Shown: positions 36,574 to 48,287, counted from the stretch's first letter. The stretch is 64,000 nucleotides of DNA from Macrocystis pyrifera (GCA_031763025.1 JASSKH010000029.1:9902571-9966570), one strand, 5' to 3'. The notes: generated by a model not told the origin, from the sequence alone. Program-made: numbers and translations.

Positions 36574-37443
36574 TCACTGTGAGAGGTAGTCTTGTGGACG
36601 GAGCGCCACTTCTGTCCGGCGGTTCCTTTGGTTCTCGCGCTCTTCTTCCAAAAATATTTTTTTGTCTTCGCCGCCCTTTGTCCAGCAGTTGCGGGTGGTA
36701 TGACCGTCCTTTCCGCAGTGGCTGCACGTTGATGTTTGTGCTGTCATAGCGACGCCGCGACCAACGATTTTCCCTTTGGCACCGTTGCTGCGAGAAATGT
36801 CGTCCAGGTAGAGGTGACGCATCGTGCTTTGCATCTGGTCGATGTCGAAGGTGGGGTCACTGCACATCATCAATTTGATCTCCTTGTATTCGGAGGTAAA
36901 TCCCTGCACGAAGATGTCTTTCAATCGTCGGTCGGAGATAGGCTCACCCATCTTCTCCAGTTCAGCACGGACGAGGATCTTCTCCATGAAGAAGTCATCA
37001 GGGTCTTGCCCTAGCTGCATTGGCGTGTCCACCAGTATGTCCATTGTTGACCGGATGAGCTCGTCTGTGACCTTGTTGTATTTTCCAACGAGTTCGAGCA
37101 GGGCTTGTTGACCATTCCCACTCGTACCGGTAGTGTCTTTGTGCTTGGACACAAGGAGCGCTGCTGGTTTCTCTGTGAGCAGGTAGAGGATGGCGTACAG
37201 ATCTCCGTTCGCCCTGTCGTAGTCGGCAACAGTCTTGTCGAGGGCAGTTTGAGTCGTGCCGGAGGTTTCTTTGGTTGGACGGGGCTTTCCCTTGATGAGA
37301 CTTGCGATGTCTCGACTTGCTACCCCACGTACCACGGCCAGCCGTTTAAGCCAATCACGAAATTCACCTGGCTTCCGCCCGTCGAATTTCCTAAGACCCT
37401 TGATGGCGTTGGTCAGGGTACCACTGTGGTTGGGGTCATCCAT
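36574..37443 (-). CDS. Copia Gag with CCHC zinc knuckle
   Basis: An uninterrupted 289-codon frame from ATG at 37441-37443. Its N-terminal part (GLRKFDGRKPGEFRDWLKRL) and helical centre fit a copia-type Gag. The zinc knuckle CSHCGKDGHTTRNC (C-X2-C-X4-H-X4-C) near residue 240 binds element RNA. A basic tail follows. It is the only intact frame of this element. Gag would form the cytoplasmic particle in which reverse transcription takes place. Confidence 0.8.
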   Translation of the reverse strand: MDDPNHSGTLTNAIKGLRKFDGRKPGEFRDWLKRLAVVRGVASRDIASLIKGKPRPTKETSGTTQTALDKTVADYDRANGDLYAILYLLTEKPAALLVSKHKDTTGTSGNGQQALLELVGKYNKVTDELIRSTMDILVDTPMQLGQDPDDFFMEKILVRAELEKMGEPISDRRLKDIFVQGFTSEYKEIKLMMCSDPTFDIDQMQSTMRHLYLDDISRSNGAKGKIVGRGVAMTAQTSTCSHCGKDGHTTRNCWTKGGEDKKIFLEEERENQRNRRTEVALRPQDYLSQ

Positions 37444-38009
37444 GATCTGAGATGGAAGGTAGTCGCCAGGCGGTCTTGTATGACTTTACAGCAAAACGAG
37501 GTGTAGAACCAGGTATAGTAGGTAGCGGTGCTGCTGAGTGATCAAGATAAAAAATATATATTATTGTCGTATCCTTCTCGCAGGAACTAGTCGAAGTAGT
37601 TCTCGTTTCAACGGTCGTGTGGGGTCACGGATCCACGTAGAGTCTAGTGACGACTGTTGAAACAAAATCTCTCTGGGGCTGATGACCCTCTTGGAAATTT
37701 GTAGAAGTTCAGCGCTCCTTTATCAGGTAGCAGAATGCTTATCGAGAATTACCTTCTAGGCACTGGGCCTATAGGTCGGGTGGGAATCTTAAAGTCGGCA
37801 CACTCTCATTGGTCAAACCCTATATATATACGATTTACCGAGCGAGATTAAAGTACGGGTTTTAAAGTCGGCGCATGTCATTGGCCAAGCGTCCGAAATC
37901 ACCCTGAAATCACCCCGAAATCACTCGACTGTCACGTTTCCTGTACGAGCGGCACCTTCCTCGCGGCGCCAGCACATTATCAGCACAAGAACAGGACTAA
38001 CGCTAAGCA
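37444..38009. other. Upstream flank of copia gag
   Basis: This should hold leader and 5' LTR. A stretch at 37648-37762 matches the 120 bp repeat arrayed at 43262-43630. No primer-binding site is evident. Confidence 0.4.
37648..37762. repeat. Single diverged copy of the 43.3 kb repeat unit
   Basis: Shares GTGACGACT, ATCTCTCTGGGGC, CCCTCTTGGAAAT, GAAGTTCAGCGCTCCTTTA and AGCAGA.TGCTTATCG with each unit at 43262-43630, in the same orientation. Confidence 0.85.
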
Positions 38010-38040
38010 CAGCAGCAGCAGCACAGCAGCAGCGGCAGCA

Positions 38041-38071
<31 letters not shown>

Positions 38072-38076
38072 ACCAG
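38010..38076. repeat. (CAG)n microsatellite
   Basis: Near-perfect CAG/CAGCGG run. A related AGC/AAC run follows at 38236-38290, and both are followed by an AGACCAGGC(A/G)G block, suggesting a local duplication. Confidence 0.85.
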
Positions 38077-38687
38077 GCAGTCAGCGCTCTCCGTGTCAGG
38101 CTTCAGACGCCGTAGAGAAGCAGTGCCAGGAGGAGTACCAACAGCCTCCAGCAGCAGCACTCTCAAAGAAGTCGACTTCAAGGGGAACGCCGTTCTATAC
38201 TACAGCGGTACAGAGAAGCACCAGTGCCTGCACCTTCGACAGCAAGCAGCGGCAGCAGCAGCAGCAGCAACAACAACAACAACCACATCAGCAGACCAGG
38301 CGGCAGTAGCAGCAGAGAGCAGCCTATCAGACAGCAAGAGCTCTCCTACGAGACCAGGCTCAATATCTACGGGGGCAAAGGCTTGAAGCCGCTCGTTCTG
38401 TTGTATTCACAGGTGAACTGCAGGTTGTATTACTCTGTTTTTATGTTGCACGCTTGATCCAGAGCACAGCAAAACAACTACCAACTTAGCAATGTTAGGA
38501 CGGTGGTCAAGAGCAGACTTGCCTGTTTCGTCAGAACCAGTGATGTAGTTTGTCTTTCTACAACTCGACATCGCCTGTACCGGTCGTCCGTCGTCCGTCT
38601 CGCTTGTTGAACCCATCCCCAGATGACACCTGTACTGACCGCACAATGCTTCAGGAGGCAACGGAGGCAACAGGGATCAACTAGTAC

Positions 38688-41210
38688 ATGGAGAACGAGC
38701 AAATCGTCGTGATCCAGCCGGCCCGTCTTCTCCAAAAGCTGGAGATGGAGTCCCCGCCGAGTATCATGTTCGCCCCCCCGCCGCCGCGATGCTGTTCATG
38801 CCCTTCGTAAGAGCGACCAGCCGGGTGGAAAAGGAGGAGGTTCTTGGTGTAGACGTGGGTGGGAGACGGTCGATTCGGGGAGTAGAAGGGGCGGCCATCA
38901 TTGCACCTCGCCAGCACGGCACACCCTTCCTCTCCCACTTGCAGAGGGCCCCTTCTGGGTTCACAGAGGAGACGTTCCCTACTGCTCTCTTCGACCAAGG
39001 TGAGCGTAGCCAACCACGACAAATAACATCTTGGTACGTTTTTCCCTGTGTCCCTTTTCTTTTGGCAGGAGTACCTGCACTCTTTTTTTGTCTTTGCACC
39101 AACTTGCACCGCGACCGCCTTTCTGCTCGATGGACCCCCTGCGCTGACTAGTACCACCACCAAAGCGGATGCTGCGCAGGTTTTCAACAACTGCGGCGTA
39201 GAAGCGGCGAATACCTTGTACTTGCACCCGCTCGCCAAGTTGAAATTGGTAGTATACTCGTCTCGATAACACGCCGCTATGACGGCATGCCTGCTGGAGA
39301 AGCAGGTGCCGAACAGCGCCATTCCGTTCTCCCGCTGCACGAGCGCTCGTCTCAACGACACGAAACAGGACTAAGGTTATATGATACCTCTTCCTCGGTC
39401 GTTCTGTGCAAAGCGATGGTCGGCTCGAAGTGTGCCATCTCCTCGCCTCTGCGTTCCCTGAACCTGAGGACCTGGCGCCTGGTTTGAAATGTATCGAGGA
39501 AAATAGAAAATACGGTGGCCGGTCAAAGCTCTATCATCGAATATGTCGTTACTGTAATACGTAACCGCAACGCCCAGCGTCCCTCGAGTGCTACACACAG
39601 AAGTACCCTCGTCGTTCCCGCCCTCGTCCAAGGCCCTCTCCGCGAAACAGATATCGTCTACGCCCTATCGGCGAAACAGGTGTGTCTGTACAGCATCAGC
39701 TACTTCCGCGAGTGAAGCTCTCTGTCACGGGAAAGCTAGGACGCAGCTGGTCGGGCTATGGGGAGGGGTCACGATCATGAGGGAAACATTACTAGGGGCT
39801 TTCGTCCGTTACGCCAGGTCGCCGCCAATACCTGTGTGATGAAAGGCCGGGCAAGCGACGAGCAAGCGTTGCACGGAACGACATGCGGTATCCACTGCCG
39901 CAGGCCAGGGCGCAGCGCCCCGAACGGGTGCCCAACCTCCCACCTGCAGGAAATCACAGCAGACGGTGACGGCGGGTTTGATGCAGCCGTAGAGGCGAGC
40001 ATGCTGCCCAGGAAGGAGGAGGGTTTGTTGAGGGAGGGGGGAGGGGGGGGGGGTGTGTACGCCAAGACAAAACACGGCCAGAGTCTGCTCAACCTGCCTC
40101 TTTCGATGATTTAGCGTTACCGTGCGTATATATCATCCGCAGGCGGAATATTATAAGCCACCTCTGGACGATGGTGCGGCGGCAATGGCGACTTCAACAA
40201 CGAGGACCTTCCTACCGGGAACACCGCTAAAAGGAGCAGATGAGTCATTGGTTGTTTGCTGGGGCTCTAACGTGAGGATGGCATGCGTGTAAACATTCTA
40301 CTTTTTTGCGTCTGGTGAAGTCTGACACTTCTGATGCTAGCGAACGATATTGTGTAGCCCTTGCGTGTGATTGAGACTTCGGTTTCACTGTCCTATACGC
40401 TCATCTGGCGTGGACCGCATAATTTTTTAACCTATTGCCAGATAATTCTGATGCCGGAGGTGGCGACGCTGCAGGGAGCCAGAGCAGGCACCGAGTGGAT
40501 CGGTCTCGCCCTTGGTCTGGACGGCAGAGTCGCGGGTCTAATGCGACCAGGCGGTAGGGATATACAGGTGAGCGGCGGGTGCAGATGCTTGTTTAACTAT
40601 CGAAACGACATGTAGAGGCTTGTTCACTTCGGTGCGTGTGTTGGCAGCCTGCTCGCGGTTACGAATCGTGCTAAGGCAAGGGGAGTACTCTTGTTGGCAG
40701 GGAGATGGCTAGCTAGTTTTCATGAAAATATAGATAGCGGTACTAATGTAGTAATATAACTTCTATAATGTGATATGTAAACTGGGTCAAATGCGCGTAC
40801 CTTTCAGATGTACAAGATTGGCTGCTCACTAAAATCGGCGGGAACGCTTCGAAGTCGTTTTCGGGCCCCAACCAATCACTGCTGTCGCGGCAATACTATT
40901 CTTGCCTTCTGGTTGCGTCATATGTTCTTAGCTACCGCCGGTATCTTTGCACCCTCTTCGTCTTTTCCATCAACAGGAAGATAGCCAGCCAACTACAAAG
41001 CTATGCTTCGGTGTCTGTGAAACGGGCATGACTCCCGACCATGAAAATCGCCGCGGGGTCGTCAGGGGGGTGATGCAGCAAGCACCGCCCAAGAGTTCAA
41101 GCACAGCCGTGGCCACGCCTCGAATATTTACTCCCGACCCCTCAATGCGGCATTCGTTGGCGGCACCCATCGTCGTGGCCGGGACGGTGGGGGCGGGGGT
41201 GGAGATGTGA
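38688..41210 (+). CDS. Possible seven-exon gene of unknown function
   Basis: A spliced model holds together: exons 38688-38806 (ATG start), 38945-38999, 39069-39248, 39950-40054, 40143-40271, 40442-40567 and 40977-41210 (TGA stop), 948 nt or 315 residues. Every intron is GT-AG (GTAAGA, GTGAGC, GTAGTA, GTGTAC, GTGAGG, GTGAGC). From the third exon on, all junctions are phase 0. The 40143-41210 part is best supported: three consecutive exons, phase 0, with good CAG acceptors. The fourth exon is weakest because its donor sits after a poly-G run. The protein is Ala/Gly/Leu-rich with no family I recognise. An alternative frame across 38789-38999 also looks protein-like, so the first two exons are uncertain. 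A 226-codon minus-strand frame overlaps but is judged a shadow. Confidence 0.4.
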
Positions 41211-41606
41211 ATCCTCGCATTGCGGGTAGATATCGCCAGGGGGGGGGTGGGCGGAGGGAAATGCGGTCGTACACCGATGGAGAATTCCGGAAGTTGCCAG
41301 GAGTGCGCACAACGCGAGGGTGGATGGTCTCAGATCGACCCTGGACCCATATTTGGACGAGCAAGGACGTATCGTGCCTGCTGACCCTCGCCCAGGGACG
41401 GAAAACGAACGCAGAGGGAAATTGAGTTTCCTCCTTGCAAGTTCCCATTGGTCCGTGGGTCGTACGAGGAATTTAAATATGGCTGTCGTGGTCGCAGAGG
41501 CGATTGTCTTTAGTTGCCACTGACGTTGAACATGGACTAACGTGCAGGATTTAGTGCAGCCTGGTTGCTGCTGAAGATACGTTTTTCGATTGAAATCGTC
41601 TACTTC
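41211..41606. other. No supported gene
   Basis: A poly-G run at 41241-41248 and a 72-codon plus frame without recognisable content. Confidence 0.4.
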
Positions 41607-41703
41607 TTAACCCCTTTAGTACCGCAGTCCCGATTTGGGGACAAACTAGTCTAATTCCAAGTGCTTTGTCCCCAAAACGGGACTGCGGTACTAAAAGGGT
41701 TAA
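41607..41703. mobile_element. 97 bp foldback element with TTAA ends (piggyBac-type MITE)
   Basis: Arms 41607-41645 and 41665-41703 are inverted repeats of 39 bases with a few mismatches, separated by 19 bases. The outermost bases are TTAA on both sides, and the adjoining termini are CCCCTTTAGTACCGC and GCGGTACTAAAAGGG. TTAA target duplication with CCC/GGG termini is the signature of the piggyBac superfamily. It encodes nothing and would depend on a transposase elsewhere. Confidence 0.65.
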
Positions 41704-41999
41704 CCTCTCGGCGTTTTCCGTGTATTGCAATATGTTTTCTTGGAGAAGGCATAGGGCGACGTAGATCTGCGTTGTATGTGTTGTCTAAAATGCAGTGAAG
41801 TTCGTCATTATACCACCAGACAACTCTCCATGTATCAAGTGGCATATTTTACGAGATACCACTTCCTACGGACACGTTGCGGTGGATATCTCATGTACGT
41901 GTGATCGTCCTGTGTCGTCCGAGATAAAATTCTAGAGCAGCTAGCTGCAGTCGTGCATAATGTCTTTTCCAGTTTTTCGTTGCCTATATTTGTGACGAC

Positions 42000-43195
42000 A
42001 CCCCCACAACCCTTCACCTGCATCAAATATATCGGCAGTGCCAGTCTATGCGGAAAGTACCAGGTAATCCAACGTCAAAAAAACCGTTTTGCAATCGGAT
42101 TTCTTATCTCGAGCAGATTTGCAGTATTACTTGAAGTCGACTTTTGGCGTTAAACAACAGAATCTTGCCCTCTATATACCAGAACACAGGTAAAGGAGCC
42201 CACTGTAAAAGTAAATGACAAGAAAATATGAAGTTTGGCAGCGGTTGTACTGAAGTCAGTATATAAAGAAACCTTTCCCGAATAAGAAATTCGGGCGAGA
42301 CCAGCATTCCTGATTCTTATTTTTCGTCACTATTATCAAGTGTTTTGTAGCTACTTCGCCCAAGAAAAACGTTTACATAGCCAAAAACGCCTGTTATAAA
42401 GATTTGTGCAAATATCGCTGAAACTACCTAGAGGTTATTTTTTATTTTGTCAGGGGGGGGGCTAACATCGCTCAGGCTTGAAGGGTGCGTTTCTTAGGGC
42501 GAGGCTTGGAGAGGGCCAGATGGCTGTAAATCGTAGATGGTGCATTTGTGTGCGTTGTGGCGTTAATTGCTGTGAGTTTGTATAAATACAAGATTTGCGT
42601 TGTAAACGAGTCGAATAAAATGGAATCCCGGTACACAAGAATTCGGTGAATCGTGCTTCGTCGTTACTTATCACGACATCCTTTCATTATATAGAGTTGT
42701 CAGTAGGTCGCTGATGTCGCACTTATTACGTTTATTTCTTTGAGGTTGCCTACTTTGACCGCGCCGCCTCTACAACCCCTTACGTGCAACAAAACACCGA
42801 CCCAACCACTTCATCCGAATAGTGCCAAATATTGAAACGTAAAAAACCGCTTGTCAATCGGGCCTTAGCTCGAAGAGCTACCTACCATTGCTTGAAATCG
42901 ACCTATATCGCTGTGAAAGTTTTTCTGTTCTTCTGTCATGATACCATGATGAACACAGAGGAAACAGAGTACTTGTGCTGCTGTACAGATAGGTATTTTT
43001 GCACATTATATACACGAAGAGTAAAAAAGAGATACTGTACGACAATAAGAAAATTCGAGATCCTTTGTACTGTTATTATGTGTGGAATACATTTTCAATA
43101 ATCAGAAATCCAATCTGGGCCGGCATTCTTGTTTCTTATTTTTTCATGGGGCTAATAAGTGTTCTGCGCTGAGCACTCCCGAGAAAAACGCCTTG
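42000..43195. repeat. Diverged direct duplication, period ~790 bp
   Basis: Segments about 42000-42375 and 42775-43195 share, in order, ACCG.TT(T/G)(T/G).CAATCGG, TTACTTGAA(G/A)TCGAC / TTGCTTGAAATCGAC, CC(A/G)GCATTC.TG.TTCTTATTTTT and AGTGTT.TG...GAGAAAAACG blocks. It is old and noncoding. Confidence 0.5.
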
Positions 43196-43261
43196 ATGTT
43201 TTTTCGCGCTTTATTTCTGGACCCCTACCTATGGTCGCCGAGCCAACCTCTATGCCGCTGT

Positions 43262-43630
43262 ATTAGCGACTGTCAAGTCATCTCTCTGGGGCCGACGGTC
43301 TTCTTGGAAATGTATCGAAGATCAGCGCTCTTTTACCAGATAGCAGATTGCTTATAGGGAGTTAACTTCTGTGCCACTGTTGTAGTGACGACTAAAAATA
43401 TCTCTCTGGGGCCGACGCCCTCTTGGAAATATATCGAAGTTCAGCGCTCCTTTAGCAGATAGCAGATTTGCTTAACGGGAGTCAACTTCTGTGCCACTGT
43501 ACCAGACCGTTGTAGTGACGACTATCAAAAATAACTCTCTGGGGCCGACGCCCTCTTGGAAATAGATCGAAGTTCAGCGCTCCTTCAACAGATAGCAGGA
43601 TGCTTATCGGGAGTTAACTTCTATATCGCT
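43262..43630. repeat. Tandem repeat, three units of ~120 bp
   Basis: Three consecutive units begin near 43264, 43384 and 43505 with GTGACGACT / GCGACTGTC and contain TCTCTGGGGCCGACG, CTTGGAAAT.(G/T)ATCGAAG and CAGCGCTC. The last two are nearly identical. A single unit lies at 37648-37762. Confidence 0.9.
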
Positions 43631-44370
43631 ATTGCTCAGAGTAACTGAGGCTTACGATCCACGAAATGGACTACGCTCAGCAGAGCTCCTAACCTTCAGG
43701 CGTGCTGGGTTGTGATGTGGAGTTGCTGTGGAGCAGCGTATAGCGGCTATACTCGAGTTTAGCTCGAGATTTTTGGTCCTCGTCTATAAATAGACAGAGG
43801 AAGCGGAGAAGGTGATATTTTCACAGCTCCTTGCGTGGTGGCGCTCGGTGGGTGTCTCTATCGTAGTTTTTTTTTTTTTTTTCATAATCACTTTTACTTT
43901 CCAGCCCTCTCGTAGGAGGTTTTACCGTCGACGATCTTCTGGACAAGCCGTGGTCACAGGTGTCGTCCCTTCTCCCCCCCGGTACGTGCCTTTATTTGTT
44001 TGTCGCGCATAGGGTTCAGCATTCCCACTGCTCGTCGATTTTCATCGAATGTAGCTAACTCACGCTCTCGCGCTTTCCGCTTATCAATTTTTCACGGAAG
44101 AAAAAGTCCTTACGAGCATGCACTCGGTGAGATTTTTGAACCCACGAAATTGATCTTGATAGGCACGCGGACCACCTACCAAACCACCGGGGACGCCGGC
44201 TATAGTTACAGCAATACGACACAGCAGTAGTGAACGACAGCAGTAGTAGAATGCCCTACGCAGGACCCTCTTAGAAATACGCGGTATCCGTACCACGCGT
44301 CACTCACGTTTCAACGAAGTACGTAGACTTGATGTTTGGTTCTTGTCGTCGAGTATCATCTCTAATAGTC
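43631..44370. promoter_or_regulatory. Noncoding region with TATA-like motif
   Basis: GTCTATAAATAGACAG at 43786-43801 is a TATA-box-like palindrome downstream of a CTCGAGTTTAGCTCGAG palindrome. A poly-T run follows at 43868-43882. No transcribed gene can be assigned downstream, so promoter function is a guess. Confidence 0.25.
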
Positions 44371-46195
44371 ATGCCCCCACACAGCACAGTCACGTCCATA
44401 TATCTTGGTGAAACAGAAAAAAAAAAAAACTTATTCGGGGATTTTTATAGCAGGATTATATTGCTGACTTTTCCACAGTCACGTCCAAATACCTTGCTGA
44501 AAAAATATAAAACAACACTTTTCGGGGATTTTTCAAGCAGGGTTATAATCCTGACTCTTTCAATCCCTGAAAAAATATTCACGCTTGGGAGATTGCCTTC
44601 AGCGCTTTGAAACAACTTGAACAACACATACACCGAGTCTCTGCAAAAATTATCGTTGTTTTTGGAAGTTATGGCGCCTTAAGTATGCCCCCACAGTCAC
44701 GTCCAAATATCTTGGTGAATATATATATATATATACAGGGATTTTTATAGCAGGGTTATAATACCGACTTTTTCGATCCCTGAAAAAAATCACGCCTGGG
44801 AGATTGCCTTAATCGCTTTGAAATAACTTGCACAACACATACACCAAGTCTCGGCGAACATTAATGGTGTTTTGGAAGTTATGTCGCCTTAAGTATGCCC
44901 CCACAGTCACGTCCAAATACCTTGGTGAAACAAAAAAAAAACTTATTCGGGGATTTTTATAGCAGGGTGATAATGCTGACTTTTCCACAGTCACGTCCAA
45001 ATACCTTGGTGAAAAACTATAAAAAAACAGTTTTAAGGAATTTTTACAGCAGGGTTAAATTTGCTGACTTTGTGTTATAATGCGGACATTTTCGATCCCT
45101 GAAAACATTCACACTTGGGAGATTGCCTTAATCGCTTTAAAATACCTTGAACAACACATACACCAAGTCTCGGTAAATTATCTGTGGTTTTGAAAGTTAT
45201 GGCGCCTACAGTATGCCCCCACAGTTACGTCCAAATACGTTGGAGAAAAAAAAGAGTTATTTATTTAGGGATTTTTATAGCAGGGTTATAATTTTGACTT
45301 CTTGGATCCCCGAAACATTTCACGCTTGGGATACTGCCTTAATCGCTTTGAAATATCTTGAACAACACATACACCAAGTCTCGGCAAACGTTATTGGTGT
45401 TTTTAGAAGTTATGGCGCCTACAGTATGCCCCCACAGTCACGTCCGAATACCTTAGTGAAAAAAACTTAGGATTGGTGTTAGGGTTAGAGTTGTAATGCT
45501 GACTTTTTCGATCCCTGAAATATTTACGATTGATTGGGAGCTTGCCTTAATCGCTTTGAAATAACTTGAAAAATACATACACCAAGGCTCGGCAAAAATT
45601 ATCGGTGTTTTCGAAAGTTTTGGCGCCTACAGTATGCCCCCACAGTCTCGTCCGAATACCTTAGTGAAAAAAACAACTTGTTCACTCAGGGATTTTTACA
45701 GCAGGATTATAATGCTGACTTTTTCGATCCCTGAGAAAACTCAGGTTTGGGAGATTGCCTCAATCGCTTTGAAATAACTTGAACAACACATACACCAAGT
45801 CTCGGCAAACATTATCGGTGTTTTTGGAAGTTATGGCGCCAACAGTATGCCCCCACAGTCACGTCCAAATACCTTCTTCGTGAAAAAAAAAAACTTCTTC
45901 ATTCAGAGATTTTTATAGCAGGGTAATAATGCTGACTTTTGCGATCCCTGGAAAACTTCCCACCTGGGGGATTGCCTCAATCGCTTTGAAATAACTTGAA
46001 CAACACATTCACCAAGTCTCGGCAAAAAAATTCGGTGTTTTCGGAAGTTATGGCGCCTACAACAGTAGTCACGTCCAAATATCCTATAAATAGTGAAAAA
46101 ATATAATTCATTCAGAGATTTTTATAGCAGGGTAATAATGCTGACTTTGTCGATCCCTGGAAAACTTCACACCTGGGGGATTGCCTCAATCGCTT
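44371..46195. repeat. Satellite array, ~210 bp unit, about eight units
   Basis: The marker CCACAGTCACGTCC recurs near 44371, 44476, 44685, 44899, 44982, 45216, 45430, 45638, 45851 and 46066. Most spacings are 208-219 bp, with two short spacings of roughly 90-105 bp. Each unit reads CACGTCCAAATACCTTGGTG, an A-run, GGGATTTTTATAGCAGGGTT, ATAATGCTGAC, TTTTCGATCCCTGAAA, TGGGAGATTGCC, AAATAACTTGAACAACACAT, TCGG...TTATCGGTGTTTT and GAAGTTATGGCGCC. One junction (45468-45492) carries a telomere-like stretch. Confidence 0.95.
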
Positions 46196-48236
46196 TGACT
46201 TTTCTCGAGTTCGGTACCACCGATAAAAGTCTCGCATGAGGTATGATATTTCGCATTCATATTATTAATAAGAGTACGAGCACTTGAAAGAACGTACGAC
46301 CACTGCTGCACGAACCCTGCTGCTGTATCCGCACTTCTGCTGAACCCGTCATATTTACTATTACGTGCCTTTCCTCGAGTTTGGTACCAAGCAAAAGTAC
46401 GAGAGTACAAGGCGCTTCTCTCCGCGGGCGGCCTACGCCGCCCGCTACGCTCGCTCAGGAAGGAAACATCAAATTATGCGAAACGGACAGAGGTCCATGA
46501 TTGAATATTGTATTTTTTATGGCCCCTGTAGTTAGCTGCAAACTGGCGACTTGATAATGCCAAGAGTCCCGCCGCCATGCTTCAGGAGAAAACAGCTCGG
46601 ACGCCACATATGCTATGCGTCGCGGGCGGTTTTCCGCTACGCTCGCTCACACGTCGTACATACGTACATACCCCAGGTAGGGTACTTGTTTTCTTCTTTC
46701 GATATGCTCTGTGTCTGTGTACTCGTATGTATGAAAGATAAAGCACAGAACGGCACAGCAACACAGCAAAAACAACGAAAATGAAACCGAAATTTTTTGT
46801 AAAAGAAAAAAATCCCCGTCCCCTTTCGTGTATCAATTTACTACCTGAGTGGAACACCTTACACCAGTCAAAAAATAAAAATGAAAAAAAAAAAAAAATC
46901 TTACAGCAGAGCTTCTCTCTCGCGACCATCTTGCCACCGATTCAGTCCGGGTAAAGCTTCCCTCCCTCTCTTACACAGTGAGCCCCGTCGCCCGCCTCGC
47001 GTGAAGCCCGACGCTCACCGTGGACCGCGACGCAAGCTCGACAATGTTGGTGCTCATTCGGGGTACCTCCCTCTTGTAACTCTCAGCCCGGTCGCAAAAA
47101 TAAGCACCGCTTGAATAATATCTTACAATCCCGAACGACCCTTAAATACTCGCACGTACTCTACCCAAAATCATAAATGGAGGCCAGACAGAGTCTATTG
47201 ATGCACCCCTTGTGTCTCGAGGCACACGCCACGCCTAGGCACGAAATCGGCGACCGCGCTCCTTGCAACTCCCCCTCTACTCGCCAGCATCCGCTGACAC
47301 CCGCGACGGTGCCGGGTTCGCCCGCGCAACCGTGCTCGGAGTACACGCACGCACACGAAACGAAAGAAGAAAAAAGGGAAGAAGGACTGAAAGTACGACG
47401 AGAAATGGAGAAAACAAAGACTCGCTGGAACGGTCCGGCAAGAAATAAACGGAGGCGATTCCCAAGTGGGAGCTCTGAGAGGCCAGGGATGTGCCAACCG
47501 AGCACGCTCAGAGATCGAGATCTAAGTAAGTATATCTATGTGCGGGAAATTGTGACCCGGATTTTACTTAATCGGTCACAACTTTGCCAATATAAAATCG
47601 ATTTCATTTTTTTTTGTACATTGTCATCTACATCGTAAATGAAACAAGATTTGTTCGAAGACCATGCATATCGATTTGAGGCATTTCTAACATTTTGAGA
47701 TTTTAGTATAGTATTTTCTAGGCCTTTTTTTGGGGGGAGGGGATGAAATAAAATATCGTTTATTTCGGCAACTACGCTGTTGACAACGTCTTTTTTTTAA
47801 AATAAAAGGTCGATATGGGCGGGGCTTGAGTAGATGAGGGTGATGACATGCCTATATATAAACATGGGAGTTGCATGATAATTATATGGCATTTTTACGA
47901 GGGGGAGGTAGGAAAAATATGTGTTCCTCGGACGCATCCGTTGGCACTTTTTTTCTCAATATTTTGACCTCGATCGGCGGGCCTTCCACGCACACCCACC
48001 ACACACACACCCCCGACACACACTATTATCTTAAAACTATACATATAACCCCCATGATACTAGGATATGATACCAAGTATAATACACATGAAATATAACA
48101 CGCCAAGAAATATACAGTCACTTGGAACAGCTTCCCCGCTTGCGCGTGAGAAACGTCCACAGACTCCTACAAGTGCATGGTGCAGCAGCGGGGTGCGAAA
48201 CAACGGCATGGGGGGGGTGGCAAAATGGGGTCGAGA

Positions 48237-48287
<51 letters not shown>

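Larger units (their letters stand above)
32900..37443 (-). mobile_element. Ty1/copia retroelement, minus strand, LTRs not found
   Basis: Gag, protease, integrase, RT and RNase H occur in copia order (integrase before RT) on the minus strand. Gag is intact; pol is broken by frameshifts and active-site changes. I could not match any sequence upstream of gag (37450-38000) with sequence downstream of RNase H (32300-32900), so LTRs are lost, truncated or too diverged. It belongs to a different lineage from the beta copia element at 51-63 kb. Confidence 0.8.

Noticed and set aside
32300..38000. LTR pair for the minus-strand copia element
   Set aside because: No matching blocks were found between the two flanks by eye, so no LTRs are claimed.
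38681..39361. Minus-strand open frame of 226 codons
   Set aside because: No domain is recognised, and the plus strand here has splice sites and a frame that join into a longer model. Kept only as an alternative.
39500..39720. Possible fibronectin type III-like exon
   Set aside because: The frame has a vague resemblance (IIEYVVTV) and a GT donor but no in-phase acceptor, and the similarity is too weak.
44371..46195. CRISPR-like array
   Set aside because: Units of ~210 bp are repeated along their whole length with no short repeat and unique spacer pattern, and the context is eukaryotic.
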